From the NCBI RefSeq assembly GCF_019578655.1, contig NC_063257.1, positions 22,382,001-22,446,000 of the forward strand: a stretch of 64,000 nucleotides of DNA. Direction: 5' to 3'. The translations under genes were made by a program, and so were the position numbers. The notes beneath the pieces were generated by a model, which did not search any database, was not told the DNA's origin, and was given only the letters and a program-made list of their open reading frames with translations. The DNA comes from Ricinus communis (taxonomy: Eukaryota; Streptophyta; Magnoliopsida; Malpighiales; Euphorbiaceae). This document shows, one piece after another, positions 57,201-64,000 of this stretch (its first letter is position 1; every line of letters starts with the position of its first letter).

Positions 57201-60200
57201 CTTGTGCTGAAATCAAAACTCAATATCATGCATCTGTTCAAATTTTGCGAATATGATAATATTAAGGAATATTTATCAGAATGCTTCCAGAATTATATGG
57301 TTCAACATGAAATTATTCATCAAGTTTATTCTCTAGATACACCATCTCAGAATAGGGTTGCTAAAAAAAAAAAAGTACACCCTGAAATTGCTAGAGCTTT
57401 ACTATTTCAAATGCAGGTTCCTAAACAATTTCGGGTTGATCAAATTCTACAGCCTGTTTTATGATTTTACAAGAAAGAATAGATGATGACATACGATAGA
57501 CTCCTTTTTTCATGTTCTCTTTCCTAATAGGTCATTCTTTCCCATTGCACCTAGGATATTTGATTGTACTTGTTTTGTTCAGGACGTTCGACCTCAAGTT
57601 ACCAAACTTGATCCAAACCTCTAAAATATATGTTTTTTTGGGTATTCTTATGTACAAAAAGGTTATAGATGTTACTATCCAAGTTTAAACAAGTACCTTG
57701 TGTTAGCTGATGTTTTACCTTTCTAAAGTAGACCCTATTTATTTCATCTTCAAGTTCTATCTGTTAGGGGGAGGATGATGATTTACTAATGTATACCATC
57801 ACATCCCCTAGTTCTAATCTTCCTCCCTCTGCTCCCGTTAAACCTTCTATAACACAGGTTTATTCTCGCCGCCAACAACCTCCATATCCTATTCCTGCTC
57901 ATGTTCCTAGTCCTCTTGCTCTATGTCCTGTGCCAGTTCCTTGGTCATGCAATCTGATTCCCAGTTCTAGTGATGATCTTCCTATTGCACTTCGTAAAGC
58001 TAAACGTCAATGCATTTATCCAGTCTCTCCTTTTATGTCATATAACCATTTGTCACCATCCTTTTGTTCTTTTTTATTGCATCCCTTGATTCGGTTTCTA
58101 TTCCTAAAACCGTTCATGATGCTCGATCTCATCCTGGATGGCGTAATGCTATGATTGAGGAGATGAATACTTTAGATGATAATGGTAGACTTGTCGGCAG
58201 GTAAAAAGGCTATTGGCTGTTGATAAATGGGCTTGGGTAGAACTCATTTTCAAAAGCTAGCTCAAAAGAAGAGGGTGACAAATCCACTTATATACACTAT
58301 AACAACCCAGTAACCAAGCGATGTAGGATAAATACAACTTCTAACACCCTCTCTCACGTTTAGCGTGACATGCAAACGGGTCAAATCCAAACCCACCATC
58401 GCAAACCAAATGTCAGCTTTGATACCATGATAAATGAGTTTGGATAGAACTCATTCCCAAAAGTTAGCTCAAAGGAAGAGGGTGCTCAATACAACTTCTA
58501 ACAAATGTAAATGAGTATTTGCAATTAAAATTAACCCTGATGGGACTGTTGTTAGATTGAAGGCTCGTCTTATTGCTAAAGGATATGCACAGACATATGG
58601 AGTTGATTATTCTGACCTTTTTTCTCCTGTTGCTAAGCTTACCTCTATCTGGTTATTCATTTTTATGGCAGCCATTTATAACTGGCTCTCCATCAGTTGA
58701 ACATTAAGAATGCATTTCTTCATAGAGACGTCCAGGAGGAAGTTTATATAGAGCAACCACCTGGTTTTGTTGCTTAGGGGGAGTATGGGAAAGTTTGTCA
58801 TCTTTGAAAATCCTTGTTGGGTTTGAAACAAAATCCTCCGGCATGGTTTGGAAAGTTTAGTCAGGCTGTTGAGAAGTTTGGCATTAAGAAAAGTAAGTCA
58901 AATCATTTTATATTCTACCATCCTATTAGTTGTTTATGTTGATGACATTATCAAAACTTGGAGTGTTATGAGTGGTATTTCATCTCTCAAATCTTTTCTT
59001 CATGGTCAATTCCATACAAAAGATTTAGTGCTAAAGTACTTCTTGGGTTATGAGTAAGAAAGGGATCTTCTTATCTCACAAAAAGTATGTTGCTTGACTT
59101 ATTAACCGAGATAGAAGGACTAAACCATGTAGTACTCCAATGGTTCCTAATTTGCAGCTGACAAAAGATGGTGAATTATTTATAGATCCTGAGAGATACA
59201 GAAAATTGGTTAGGAAGTTGAATTATCTTACTGTGACTCATCCAAATATCGCCTATTATGCTAGTGTTGTAAGCCAATATATGTCTTCCCTAATTATTGA
59301 TTATTGGAATGTTGTAGAACAAATTTTATGCTATTTAGAAAGAACACATGGGCGAGGAATCCTGTATGGCATCCATGGTCATACTACGATTGGATGTTTT
59401 TTAGATGCTAACTAGGCATGATCCAAAGAAGATCAAAGATCTACTTCAAGCTATTGTACTTTTCTTGGAGGAAATTTGGTTTCATGGAAAAGCAAGAGAC
59501 AGAATGTGGTCTCACATTCAAGTGTAGAATCAGAATATAGGGCTATGGCCAAGTCTGTGTGTGAAATAATGTGGATATATCAGCTCCTTACTGAAGTGGG
59601 CCTTAAGATTTTAATACCGGCTTAGCTATGGTGTGACAACCAAGCTGCACTTTATATCAATCTTTCATAACGAACTAAGCATATTGAGATTGACTGTCTT
59701 TTCATTCGTGAAAACCTTCAGCAAGCTTTAATTTCTACAAGATAAGTCAAAACATGATAACAATTGGAAGATATCTTCACAAAAGCTCTTAATGGAGTTA
59801 GAGTTGATTATTTCTGTAACAAGCTAGGCATGATTAACATCTATACTCCAGCTTGAAGGCGAGTTTTACAGCTATTGCATACTAATTAGGCTCTTATATA
59901 CTAAATAGGAAAATAATCATAAGGATTTGATTAGGCATTATTAGTTGATTATTATTCCTAAATTAGAGAGAATATATTGATGAATAACATACACATAAAT
60001 TGATGAATAAGATACACATAAATTACTTCTAACTTTGAATTTCAGAGTCTTAGTTTACAAATATCAATGTTAAGTTCAGGACCATGAAATCATTAAATTA
60101 ATTACTTAATACTAAACAAGTTGTTCAAAAGAGAATCTAATCTAGAATGCCATAAAGTATTTCTGATTAAATGAATTATGCATTCAATCTAAGAAAGAAA

Positions 60201-62151
60201 TTAGTAGAAATACCTATTAAAAATGTGGAACAACACAGTTGTAATCTGATGTAACTGTGTCAAACATGTGATCAGCATACTTCTTCCATGTAATATTGAA
60301 TGCACCTTTTAAGTTCTCTTACAATCCTGTATGAAATTAACTGTAGTATGGACTAGGAAAAGAATAAAACATGCGGGAAGAGGCTAATTAGATATGAGTG
60401 CATCTAGAATAATGTGGGAATTAGTATCTAAGTCCATCTGTCTTAGAATAGGATAAGAAAGACAAATGGACTTCAGTAAGTGGCAATACAAAGTCGGAAA
60501 GCACAGCTAAACGATATAAGGCAAGATTGATGAGAAAAGAATACGGTCAAATATATGTGGGGTTAATTTCACTAGTGATTTAAACTTGTGGAAAAATCTA
60601 AAGTGTCATCACTTAATTTTAATTTGTTTCAGTTAAATCACTCAATTTCAAGTTTGTTTCAATAAAGTTATTATTGCTAGATTTTAGTAGGATTTTCAAG
60701 ATTAGAACTAAGTATATTATTTTCTAATATAATCTATAAACTACAAACATAAAAGTTGATTAGAGAAATTTTGCACACAATGAACAGATTAAAAAAGGGT
60801 ACATTTCTATACAGATTCAAAGGAGTACATTTATTGAGATTAGAATTCAAAAAATTAAAAATTCATTGAAATTCCATTATCATGGCTGAGATTACATCAA
60901 CATAAATTACCAATAGATGTTTTCTTAAATTGCATTAGAAAATAAAATAACATACAGAGAAGCTCATGCATGTTTTGCTACATACCCAAATATTAATAGA
61001 TGTTTCCTAAATTGCAACCAAAAGATAACAGAATTCATTTATGTTTTGCCAAGTACTTTAGTACTGCCACATTAAAATATGATCTTTAATATAACTCTTC
61101 AATAGTCCAAAGCTTAGCAGAAAGCTATACTGAGTGGGATAGACATTCAAAGGCTTAAAGGGTCTCCTAGGGCTTGGTTTGAAAGATTAAGGTGATCCTA
61201 GGCAAAGAAAGTATATGCAGAAGTCAAAAGGATCATACTATTATTATCAAAGACAATAGCAACAAATATCCACCTTCGAAGTCTATATTGTTCGTAAGAT
61301 GACAAGATGAGGAAAATTTTCTAAGATTTAATAGAGAAAAGCTCAAACTGAAATCTTTTTATATATTGCTAGCATAATGAAGAGAAGGTAGAAAATACCA
61401 CCTCATACACAGCTTAGGCATTCCTCGGAATCCTGTAGGTGAGACATGTGATTCTAAACAAAATTATAGACTTCTAAATTTTCTGCAAAATTGATCTCTC
61501 CATTCATTCTCTCATGATTACAGACTGCATAGTCCATGTATACCATGACTTTAATACTTAATAGCCCTACAGAACGTATAGCTAATGAACCAGCAGCTAC
61601 TAAACATAAATGATTCATATCTAGCTATGATAGATTCAAATGTCAAACACGGATCAAGCAACCGAATTCCCAACTCATCGAGACATCCCCCTGTATTGGG
61701 AATCTAGTACTTGATTTGACAAATTTTTCCAAAACCAGTTAGAAGTGGAAGTGATAATAACTGATTAATCCGGGATTGGGGTTCAATAAAACCGAATTTG
61801 AAATTTATATAAATTGCAAACAGAAACCAAGTAACATAAAACCCTTAATTACTATAAGCAATTGGTAAACCCAGAAACCCTTTTAGCCAATAAGAACAAA
61901 ATTAAAGACTAATAGACGGAAAACTAACCGCTTACATAGAGCCTGGTCTTTGGGGTACTGTGAGTGGAAGAAGAAGAAGAAGCCAATAGTTTTTGATACG
62001 GTTGTCTAGTAAAATGCAAGCAAGGTAATTGCCTTCGAGTCCCCGAATTGTAATCATTACTAGGGACTGATGATAAACCAATCTTTCTATTAATCTGAAA
62101 CGACGGAATTGAACATTGAATCGTTACGCTGAATGAAACGGTAGCTGCCAT
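40490..62151 (-). CDS. ORRM6: Organelle-targeted RRM protein, ORRM6-like; four exons, 20.5-kb first intron
   Basis: Exons on the minus strand: 62151-61929, 41443-41375, 41254-41148, 40573-40490 (stop TAA 40492-40490). All three introns are GT-AG and the phases agree, giving 160 residues. Residues 1-~60 are Ser/Thr/Arg-rich with a single acidic residue, a typical plastid or mitochondrial transit peptide. Residues ~70-146 form one RRM: RNP2 LYVSGI (71-76) and RNP1 RGFAFLRY (110-117), with GMHGK and [13 protein letters not shown] closing the fold. The pattern FRTTEESLR / VMDKIANRP / [10 protein letters not shown] resembles organelle RRM protein 6, a plastid RNA-editing factor; the assignment is from memory and other ORRM proteins are possible. 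The C-terminus is short. Intron 1 carries two retrotransposon nests, both antisense. Confidence 0.88.
41148..41254 (-). CDS. ORRM6: RRM gene exon 3
   Basis: Encodes residues 98-133, with VMDKIANRP and RNP1 RGFAFLRY, then [14 protein letters not shown]. Acceptor TTTACCTTACAG, donor GTATGT. Intron 3 (40574-41147) is 574 bp. Confidence 0.92.
41375..41443 (-). CDS. ORRM6: RRM gene exon 2
   Basis: Encodes [20 protein letters not shown] plus VE (residues 76-97), the first RRM helix. Acceptor TTTAATGCAG, donor GTGAGA. Both flanking introns are phase 1. Intron 2 (41255-41374) is 120 bp. Confidence 0.92.
42145..42525 (+). repeat. 5' LTR of intronic gypsy, with promoter deletion
   Basis: 381 bp. Compared with the 3' LTR it lacks ~80 bp between CACTTATTTGT and CAAGCTAGAAAATTTT, the stretch that contains GTATTTAAAC, the best TATA candidate. 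The end reads TCTATTA where the 3' copy has TCTATCA. Confidence 0.9.
42549..43500 (+). pseudogene. gag of intronic gypsy
   Basis: ATG at 42549 shortly after the PBS. Broken gag core: [15 protein letters not shown] (~42790), [20 protein letters not shown] (~42890), then [16 protein letters not shown]. An intact CCHC knuckle [14 protein letters not shown] is at ~43332-43373. Multiple stops and frameshifts. Confidence 0.85.
43490..45106 (+). pseudogene. Protease, RT and RNase H of intronic gypsy
   Basis: Protease motif [19 protein letters not shown] at ~43500-43560 (D-S-G-S). RT blocks: [31 protein letters not shown] (~44170-44230), YHQVCMHP, then [10 protein letters not shown] near 44430. RNase [21 protein letters not shown] near 44810, after a frameshift. 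The reading frame changes at least five times. It is cut at 45106 within the post-RNase H sequence (GYDFMVEY) by the nested copia LTR. Confidence 0.85.
45107..46108 (+). mobile_element. Truncated copia nested in the intronic gypsy
   Basis: 5' LTR 45107-45284 (178 bp, TGTTATGAAAG to AAATTACA), tRNA-Met PBS TGGTATTAGAGCC at 45285, a GC-rich leader with CACGCGCCGCCAGAAG at ~45498, and a gag fragment from ~45730. The gag fragment ([19 protein letters not shown]) is broken by stops and resembles the gag of the copia at 50026. Pol and the 3' LTR are missing, and the gypsy integrase resumes at ~46109. The gypsy's linker and integrase N-terminus were lost in the same event. Confidence 0.82.
45202..45228. 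repeat. (TA)n microsatellite
   Basis: Twenty-seven bases of alternating TA inside the nested copia LTR, at its likely TATA position. Confidence 0.9.
46109..47288 (+). pseudogene. Integrase and chromodomain of intronic gypsy
   Basis: Resumes at [20 protein letters not shown], the CxxC half of the zinc finger with the second Cys changed to Tyr. Core: [20 protein letters not shown], a degenerate second aspartate (IVNNRCVTF), [12 protein letters not shown] then a stop. The frame 46563-46988 holds [20 protein letters not shown] and the C-terminal domain. The chromodomain follows near 47120-47260: [20 protein letters not shown] and [10 protein letters not shown]. Confidence 0.9.
47289..47754 (+). 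repeat. 3' LTR of intronic gypsy
   Basis: 466 bp, ends GGCTTCTATCA followed by the TSD CAATC. Contains GTATTTAAAC and a likely poly(A) signal AATAAAG at ~47547. Confidence 0.92.
47755..48799. mobile_element. Mutator-type MITE, ~1045 bp, split by the gypsy
   Basis: Long imperfect inverted repeats (~230 bp). For instance ATCATCTTTAAGTCCTTCTA near 47876 pairs with GACTTAAAGATGAC near 48675; GCGTGCATATAAACA at 47902 pairs with TACATGCACGC near 48653; and TTAAAAAATCCCTGAGCTTT near 47980 pairs with AAAGGTTCAGGAATTTTTTA near 48550. The termini carry GCAA..GGCAA motifs. Candidate 9-bp TSDs are ATATGCAAT (42135-42143, beyond the gypsy) and AAATGCATT (48800-48808), 7 of 9 identical. No coding sequence. 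Confidence 0.68.
48809..50025. other. Intron sequence, no gene seen
   Basis: AT-rich. A possible weak inverted-repeat element lies at ~49345-49735 (GTTTGATGTCATTTTTTGC against the reverse of ACAAAAACAACAACAAACAC), but no TSD was found, so I do not call it. Confidence 0.4.
50026..50261 (+). repeat. 5' LTR of outer copia
   Basis: 236 bp, includes a (TG)n/(TA)n run at 50164-50190 that the 3' LTR lacks. Confidence 0.9.
50262..50280 (+). other. Primer-binding site of outer copia (tRNA-Met)
   Basis: TGGTATCAGAGCATTAAAG, first 12 bases identical to the initiator tRNA-Met complement. Confidence 0.9.
50698..51597 (+). pseudogene. gag of outer copia (first part, interrupted)
   Basis: ATG at 50698 ([20 protein letters not shown]). 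Frameshifts near 50825 and 51040 separate the N-terminus, the frame 50828-51079 ([20 protein letters not shown]) and the frame 51087-51347 ([20 protein letters not shown]). The zinc knuckle near 51445 reads [14 protein letters not shown], with two of the four ligands lost. Gag is then split at 51597/51603 by the inner copia, and its frame continues at 56456. Confidence 0.88.
51603..51779 (+). repeat. 5' LTR of inner copia
   Basis: 177 bp, includes TATAAATACC near 51718, a good TATA box. Confidence 0.9.
51904..52850 (+). pseudogene. gag of inner copia
   Basis: ATG at 51904 ([20 protein letters not shown]). A copia N-terminal domain ([20 protein letters not shown]) and a UBN2-type gag core follow. 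A TAG at 52222-52224 replaces a Trp codon and another stop lies at 52558-52560, otherwise one frame. The knuckle reads [14 protein letters not shown] at ~52678, with the second Cys changed to Tyr. Lysine-rich tail to ~52850, then a frameshift. Confidence 0.9.
52860..53160 (+). pseudogene. Protease region of inner copia
   Basis: [20 protein letters not shown] at ~52876-52935 carries the copia D-S-G-A-T active site intact. Homology ([39 protein letters not shown]) runs to the stop at 53151-53153. Confidence 0.88.
53250..54240 (+). pseudogene. Integrase of inner copia
   Basis: HHCC module [12 protein letters not shown] (~53298) with [10 protein letters not shown] (~53390). The core has [46 protein letters not shown] (~53660) and a degenerate [18 protein letters not shown] with the catalytic Glu. 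The C-terminal region includes [17 protein letters not shown] and CYVHV. Frameshifts near 53330 and 54108 and stops near 53607 and 53755. Confidence 0.9.
54400..55660 (+). pseudogene. Reverse transcriptase of inner copia
   Basis: The 54408-54878 frame contains the linker and the RT start ([20 protein letters not shown]). After a TGA the homology continues ([38 protein letters not shown]), then a frameshift near 55140. The next frame, from 55145, has [13 protein letters not shown] and the intact catalytic box [11 protein letters not shown] near 55310. Confidence 0.92.
55661..56245 (+). pseudogene. RNase H of inner copia
   Basis: Same open frame as the RT end. [33 protein letters not shown] and [20 protein letters not shown] are the copia RNase H motifs with the acidic residues D, E and D present. 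Ends with HQLEGET and TAG at the PPT. Confidence 0.92.
56240..56450 (+). repeat. 3' LTR of inner copia, with internal 34-bp tandem duplication
   Basis: 211 bp. It exceeds the 5' LTR because TTCCTGTAATTATTCCTATA plus TAGTTGACTTA is present twice (56299-56366). Confidence 0.9.
56456..56700 (+). pseudogene. Outer copia gag end and protease
   Basis: Begins AGTATCAGAAATCTC, in frame with the gag part at 51597. The protease motif [14 protein letters not shown] lies at ~56548-56590. Stops follow. Confidence 0.8.
56880..57760 (+). pseudogene. Integrase of outer copia
   Basis: [12 protein letters not shown] then [10 protein letters not shown] form the zinc module (~56915-57010). The core frame 56981-57178 has [12 protein letters not shown] and [20 protein letters not shown]. 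The second catalytic block is degenerate. Homology resumes with [20 protein letters not shown] (57345-57410) and a divergent C-terminal domain to ~57760. Confidence 0.85.
57780..59140 (+). pseudogene. Reverse transcriptase of outer copia, split by a TRIM
   Basis: A proline-rich linker, then the RT N-terminus ([20 protein letters not shown], ~58115-58180). The TRIM 58221-58503 interrupts it. RT resumes with [20 protein letters not shown] (~58555) and [12 protein letters not shown] (~58925), catalytic box intact. Several frameshifts. Confidence 0.88.
58221..58503 (-). mobile_element. TRIM (miniature LTR retrotransposon), 283 bp
   Basis: Terminal direct repeats: 58428-58503 (5' LTR on the minus strand, 76 bp, internally deleted) and 58221-58346 (3' LTR, 126 bp). 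On the minus strand both begin TGTTAGAAGTTGTATT and end CATTTATCA. PBS TGGTATCAAAGCTGAC is at 58427-58412 and PPT TGAGAGAGGG abuts the 3' LTR at ~58347. No coding capacity. The TSD is degraded: GCTGT (58216-58220) and AATGT (58504-58508). Confidence 0.85.
59141..59863 (+). pseudogene. RNase H of outer copia
   Basis: Frame 59140-59415 ends RT ([20 protein letters not shown]) and starts RNase H. Homology ([52 protein letters not shown]) continues through stops to ~59850, just before the PPT. Confidence 0.85.
59864..60059 (+). repeat. 3' LTR of outer copia
   Basis: 196 bp; first bases TTTTAC instead of TGTTAC, and it lacks the TG/TA microsatellite of the 5' LTR. Confidence 0.88.
60065..61928. 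other. 5' part of RRM gene intron 1, no other feature
   Basis: AT-rich intron DNA between the outer copia and exon 1. A MULE-TIR-like arm (GGTTAATTTCACTAGTGATT at ~60560) is visible, but I could not find its partner arm. Confidence 0.5.
61929..62151 (-). CDS. ORRM6: RRM gene exon 1 (start, transit peptide, RNP2)
   Basis: Encodes residues 1-74 and the first base of codon 75. ATG at 62149-62151. Ends ACCAGGCTCTATGTAAGCG before donor GTTAGT. The only sensible partner downstream is exon 2, whose first bases complete a Gly codon and continue RNP2. Confidence 0.85.
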
Positions 62152-62228
62152 TCTCTTTATGAATCACCAGTTCAATCTATATGGAAATATTGCTATCTAT
62201 CACCCTTGATGGTTTATGGTTTATGGTT

Positions 62229-62953
62229 GGCATAATGCATATATAGACACTTAAACTTTTAATGATTTATTTTTTAAATACTTCAATTTTTCTTTTGCCA
62301 CTTAAACACTGGAACTAGCAATTTTTTGCCACTTAAAACACCGAAACTAGCTCATTTTTATTATATAAACACACGGTGGATACACTTTCAACAATTCAGC
62401 AATTCAACATATATTTGACTTCTATAGAAGTTCTTATAATTTTTATAAAATTAATTTTGACCCCTATACTCTTAAAAAAAATACTTTGTAAATATTGTAA
62501 AATATTTTTTGACACTTAAATCTTTTGAAATTTTATAATAAATATAAAATATGTTTTTAATATGAAATTCAAAGGGTGTTGAATTTGAAAGTATTTGAGA
62601 TTAAATTCAAATTAAACTATTTTTTCTTAAATAATCAAATAGAATTCCTAAATTAAAATAATGATAAAAAAATATTTAATTCTTTTTATTATTTAAAGTA
62701 TAGAAAATATTATTTTATTAATTTATAAAATTTTGTATAGGATTTAAATATATTTTACAAAAAGTATAAAGACTTAATAAAATATTTGAAAACTAAAGTC
62801 ACTGAAAATGTGTGGCATGCATACTTATTTAGAAAAAGGTAAATTTAAGTGTTTAAGAGGTAAAAAAATATTGTTCAAGTGTTTTAGTGGTAAAAAGAAA
62901 AGTTAAAATAGTCAAATCATTAAAAGTTCAGGTACCTATATATACATTAAGCC
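62229..62953. mobile_element. Mutator-type MITE, 725 bp, perfect 9-bp TSD, at the RRM gene promoter
   Basis: Left end GGCATAATGCATATATAGAC; right end (reverse complement) GGCTTAATGTATATATAGGT; both continue RAACTTTTAATGATTT, with TIR similarity over ~110 bp. TSD TTTATGGTT lies at 62220-62228 and 62954-62962. No coding sequence. It starts 77 bp upstream of the RRM gene ATG (TSD 68 bp away). Confidence 0.9.
62231..62244 (-). promoter_or_regulatory. Candidate TATA box of the RRM gene, inside the MITE end
   Basis: The minus strand reads TCTATATATGCATTATG. It lies ~85 bp upstream of the ATG, a normal distance for a short 5' UTR. No other TATA-like site lies between it and the ATG except TCCATATAGATTG (~62180). 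Confidence 0.35.
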
Positions 62954-62962
62954 TTTATGGTT

Positions 62963-64000
62963 TATACATAATTGGATTATTTAAAGAAAGAAATTTCACT
63001 AGCTTTACTTTTTCCTAAAAAATTTATTCTTATGGTTAAAATTATTTTTACAACTTTTTAAAAAAAAATTCATACCATTTCTTTAGAATTTAATTAGAAA
63101 AATATTAAATAATACCTAAAAGATATCGTATGTATATTATTAGTAATTTATATTATTATAAATTTAATTTAATTTTTTATTTTTTATTTTTTTTCGAATT
63201 TTGTTAGAAAAAATATATTTAAAATTTTACTTGAAAAACACTGAAAGTTTATTATTTTTAACTAGTGATATTATGATTTTCTTTTTCTGAATTTTGTCCG
63301 AAAAAGGATACTAAAAATATACTTCTAAGATACCGAAAAGAATTTATTTGAACTTGTATTACTGTGAAATTAGCTAAATAAGATAAACGTATCGTTTTTA
63401 TCTTATATCTTTTATATTTAGTATTCGTGAAGTGAATGATATTATATGTTTATTTTATATCAACTAGTGTGTTTTGATTACATGAAGATGTGTTTCAAAA
63501 AACATACCATAATACCAAAATACGATTTAAAATACATAAAAGAGGAAGCCGAGAGCTGTTCATTCTAATAACTCTCGTACTGTAAGCTCAAGGCAGGATA
63601 AATCCTCAAGCTAAGACCAACTGAAGGCAACTCAGCCATAAATGGTCTATGTGCTCTATTGGATTCTTGTAGCCGAGAGCTAGTCCTTTTAAATTATAGA
63701 AGAACAGATCGTACAAACTAAAGACCCATAGCCAAAGGATCAAGAGGAAGACATAGAGAGTTAGAAAGCCATAAAAGAAAACCTTTTATTTTTTGAATAA
63801 TGAAAGAAGGCAACTTGCCCATACACTACTCAGGACTTCTCTTTTATAGAGGAGCCTTACATAAAGATAGTAAGGAAAAGATAGGAATCTTATCCTTTTA
63901 CACATAAGATACACATTTTATATAAAGACAGTAAAGTTAAGATAATGAATCTCATCTTCTTACACATGCATAAGGGTTACACACATAAAAATAGGAAAGA
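62963..64000. other. AT-rich DNA with LTR-like tail, no gene
   Basis: 62963-63540 shows nothing recognisable. From ~63545 to the end the sequence is less AT-rich and has AGCCGAGAGCT direct repeats (63548, 63672). A minus-strand CTATAAAAGAG (~63840) is a possible promoter, so it may be a retrotransposon LTR running off the window. Not proven. Confidence 0.35.

Larger units (their letters stand above)
50026..60059 (+). mobile_element. Copia element with nested insertions, TSD AATAT
   Basis: LTRs 50026-50261 (TGTTACAGC to TTTACA) and 59864-60059 (TTTTACAGC to TTTACA). Perfect 5-bp duplications AATAT lie at 50021-50025 and 60060-60064. PBS TGGTATCAGAGCATTAAAG is at 50262 and PPT-like TTGAAGGCGAG precedes the 3' LTR. 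Interior order is gag, protease, integrase, RT, RNase H, as in copia. A second full copia (51603-56450) splits gag and a TRIM (58221-58503) splits RT. Removing these leaves ~4.9 kb, a normal copia size. Antisense to the RRM gene. Confidence 0.93.
41444..61928 (-). other. Intron 1 of the RRM gene, 20485 bp, filled with transposons
   Basis: Bounded by donor GTTAGT and acceptor AATGCAG. It contains the gypsy 42145-47754, the MITE 47755-48799 and the copia complex 50026-60059. Without these about 3.8 kb of intron sequence remains. Non-element parts (41444-42144, 48809-50025, 60065-61928) are AT-rich with no gene visible. Confidence 0.82.

Noticed and set aside
58221..58503. A tRNA or snRNA gene inside the outer copia RT
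   Set aside because: The direct repeats, PBS and PPT explain the insert as a TRIM; no cloverleaf or internal Pol III boxes were recognised.

Overview
This window is nuclear DNA of a flowering plant, most probably a eudicot. The reasons are GT-AG introns, an AT-rich background, tRNA-Asp-primed Athila and tRNA-Met-primed gypsy and copia retrotransposons, a TRIM, and Mutator-type MITEs. Nothing looks bacterial, and I cannot name the species. Almost all of it is layered transposable elements. I can support only one host gene.

1-10976: a 39-bp minisatellite (main block 2641-6396, small blocks 9440-9680 and 10698-10976) is interleaved with LTRs of two Ty3/gypsy families. Family A LTRs begin TGTCACGACC and occur as an inverted pair. 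Family B LTRs begin TGTAACACCC and occur as two direct copies plus one inverted copy. One truncated integrase tail of Tekay/Del type remains.

10977-32175: a scrambled Athila/Tat graveyard. It holds three Athila gag remnants on two strands plus a second gag family, four Athila LTRs, primer-binding sites, a lone integrase, two ATHILA ORF-1 (env-like) pseudogenes, and two Tat-type fragments. No element is intact and several junctions are recombinational. A 26-bp interrupted palindrome recurs in the Athila LTRs and upstream of ORF-1.

32176-40063: a copia 5' remnant, a 484-bp MITE with a perfect 9-bp target duplication, AT-rich DNA, and a decayed full-length chromodomain gypsy with two short LTRs (34702-40063).

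40490-62151, minus strand: a four-exon gene for a plastid/mitochondrial RRM protein resembling ORRM6 (160 codons). Exons 2-4 sit together at 40490-41443. Exon 1 lies 20.5 kb away at 61929-62151. Intron 1 has absorbed a chromodomain gypsy (42145-47754, TSD CAATC) that itself carries a truncated copia and sits in the end of a Mutator-type MITE. It has also absorbed a 10-kb copia (50026-60059, TSD AATAT) containing a second full-length copia (51603-56450) and a TRIM (58221-58503). All the LTR elements with protein domains in the intron are antisense to the gene. A 725-bp MITE (TSD TTTATGGTT) lies 68 bp upstream of the start codon and may supply the promoter TATA box.

The retroelement genes are all broken by stops and frameshifts, so the only gene expected to be functional is the RRM gene, provided its long first intron is spliced.
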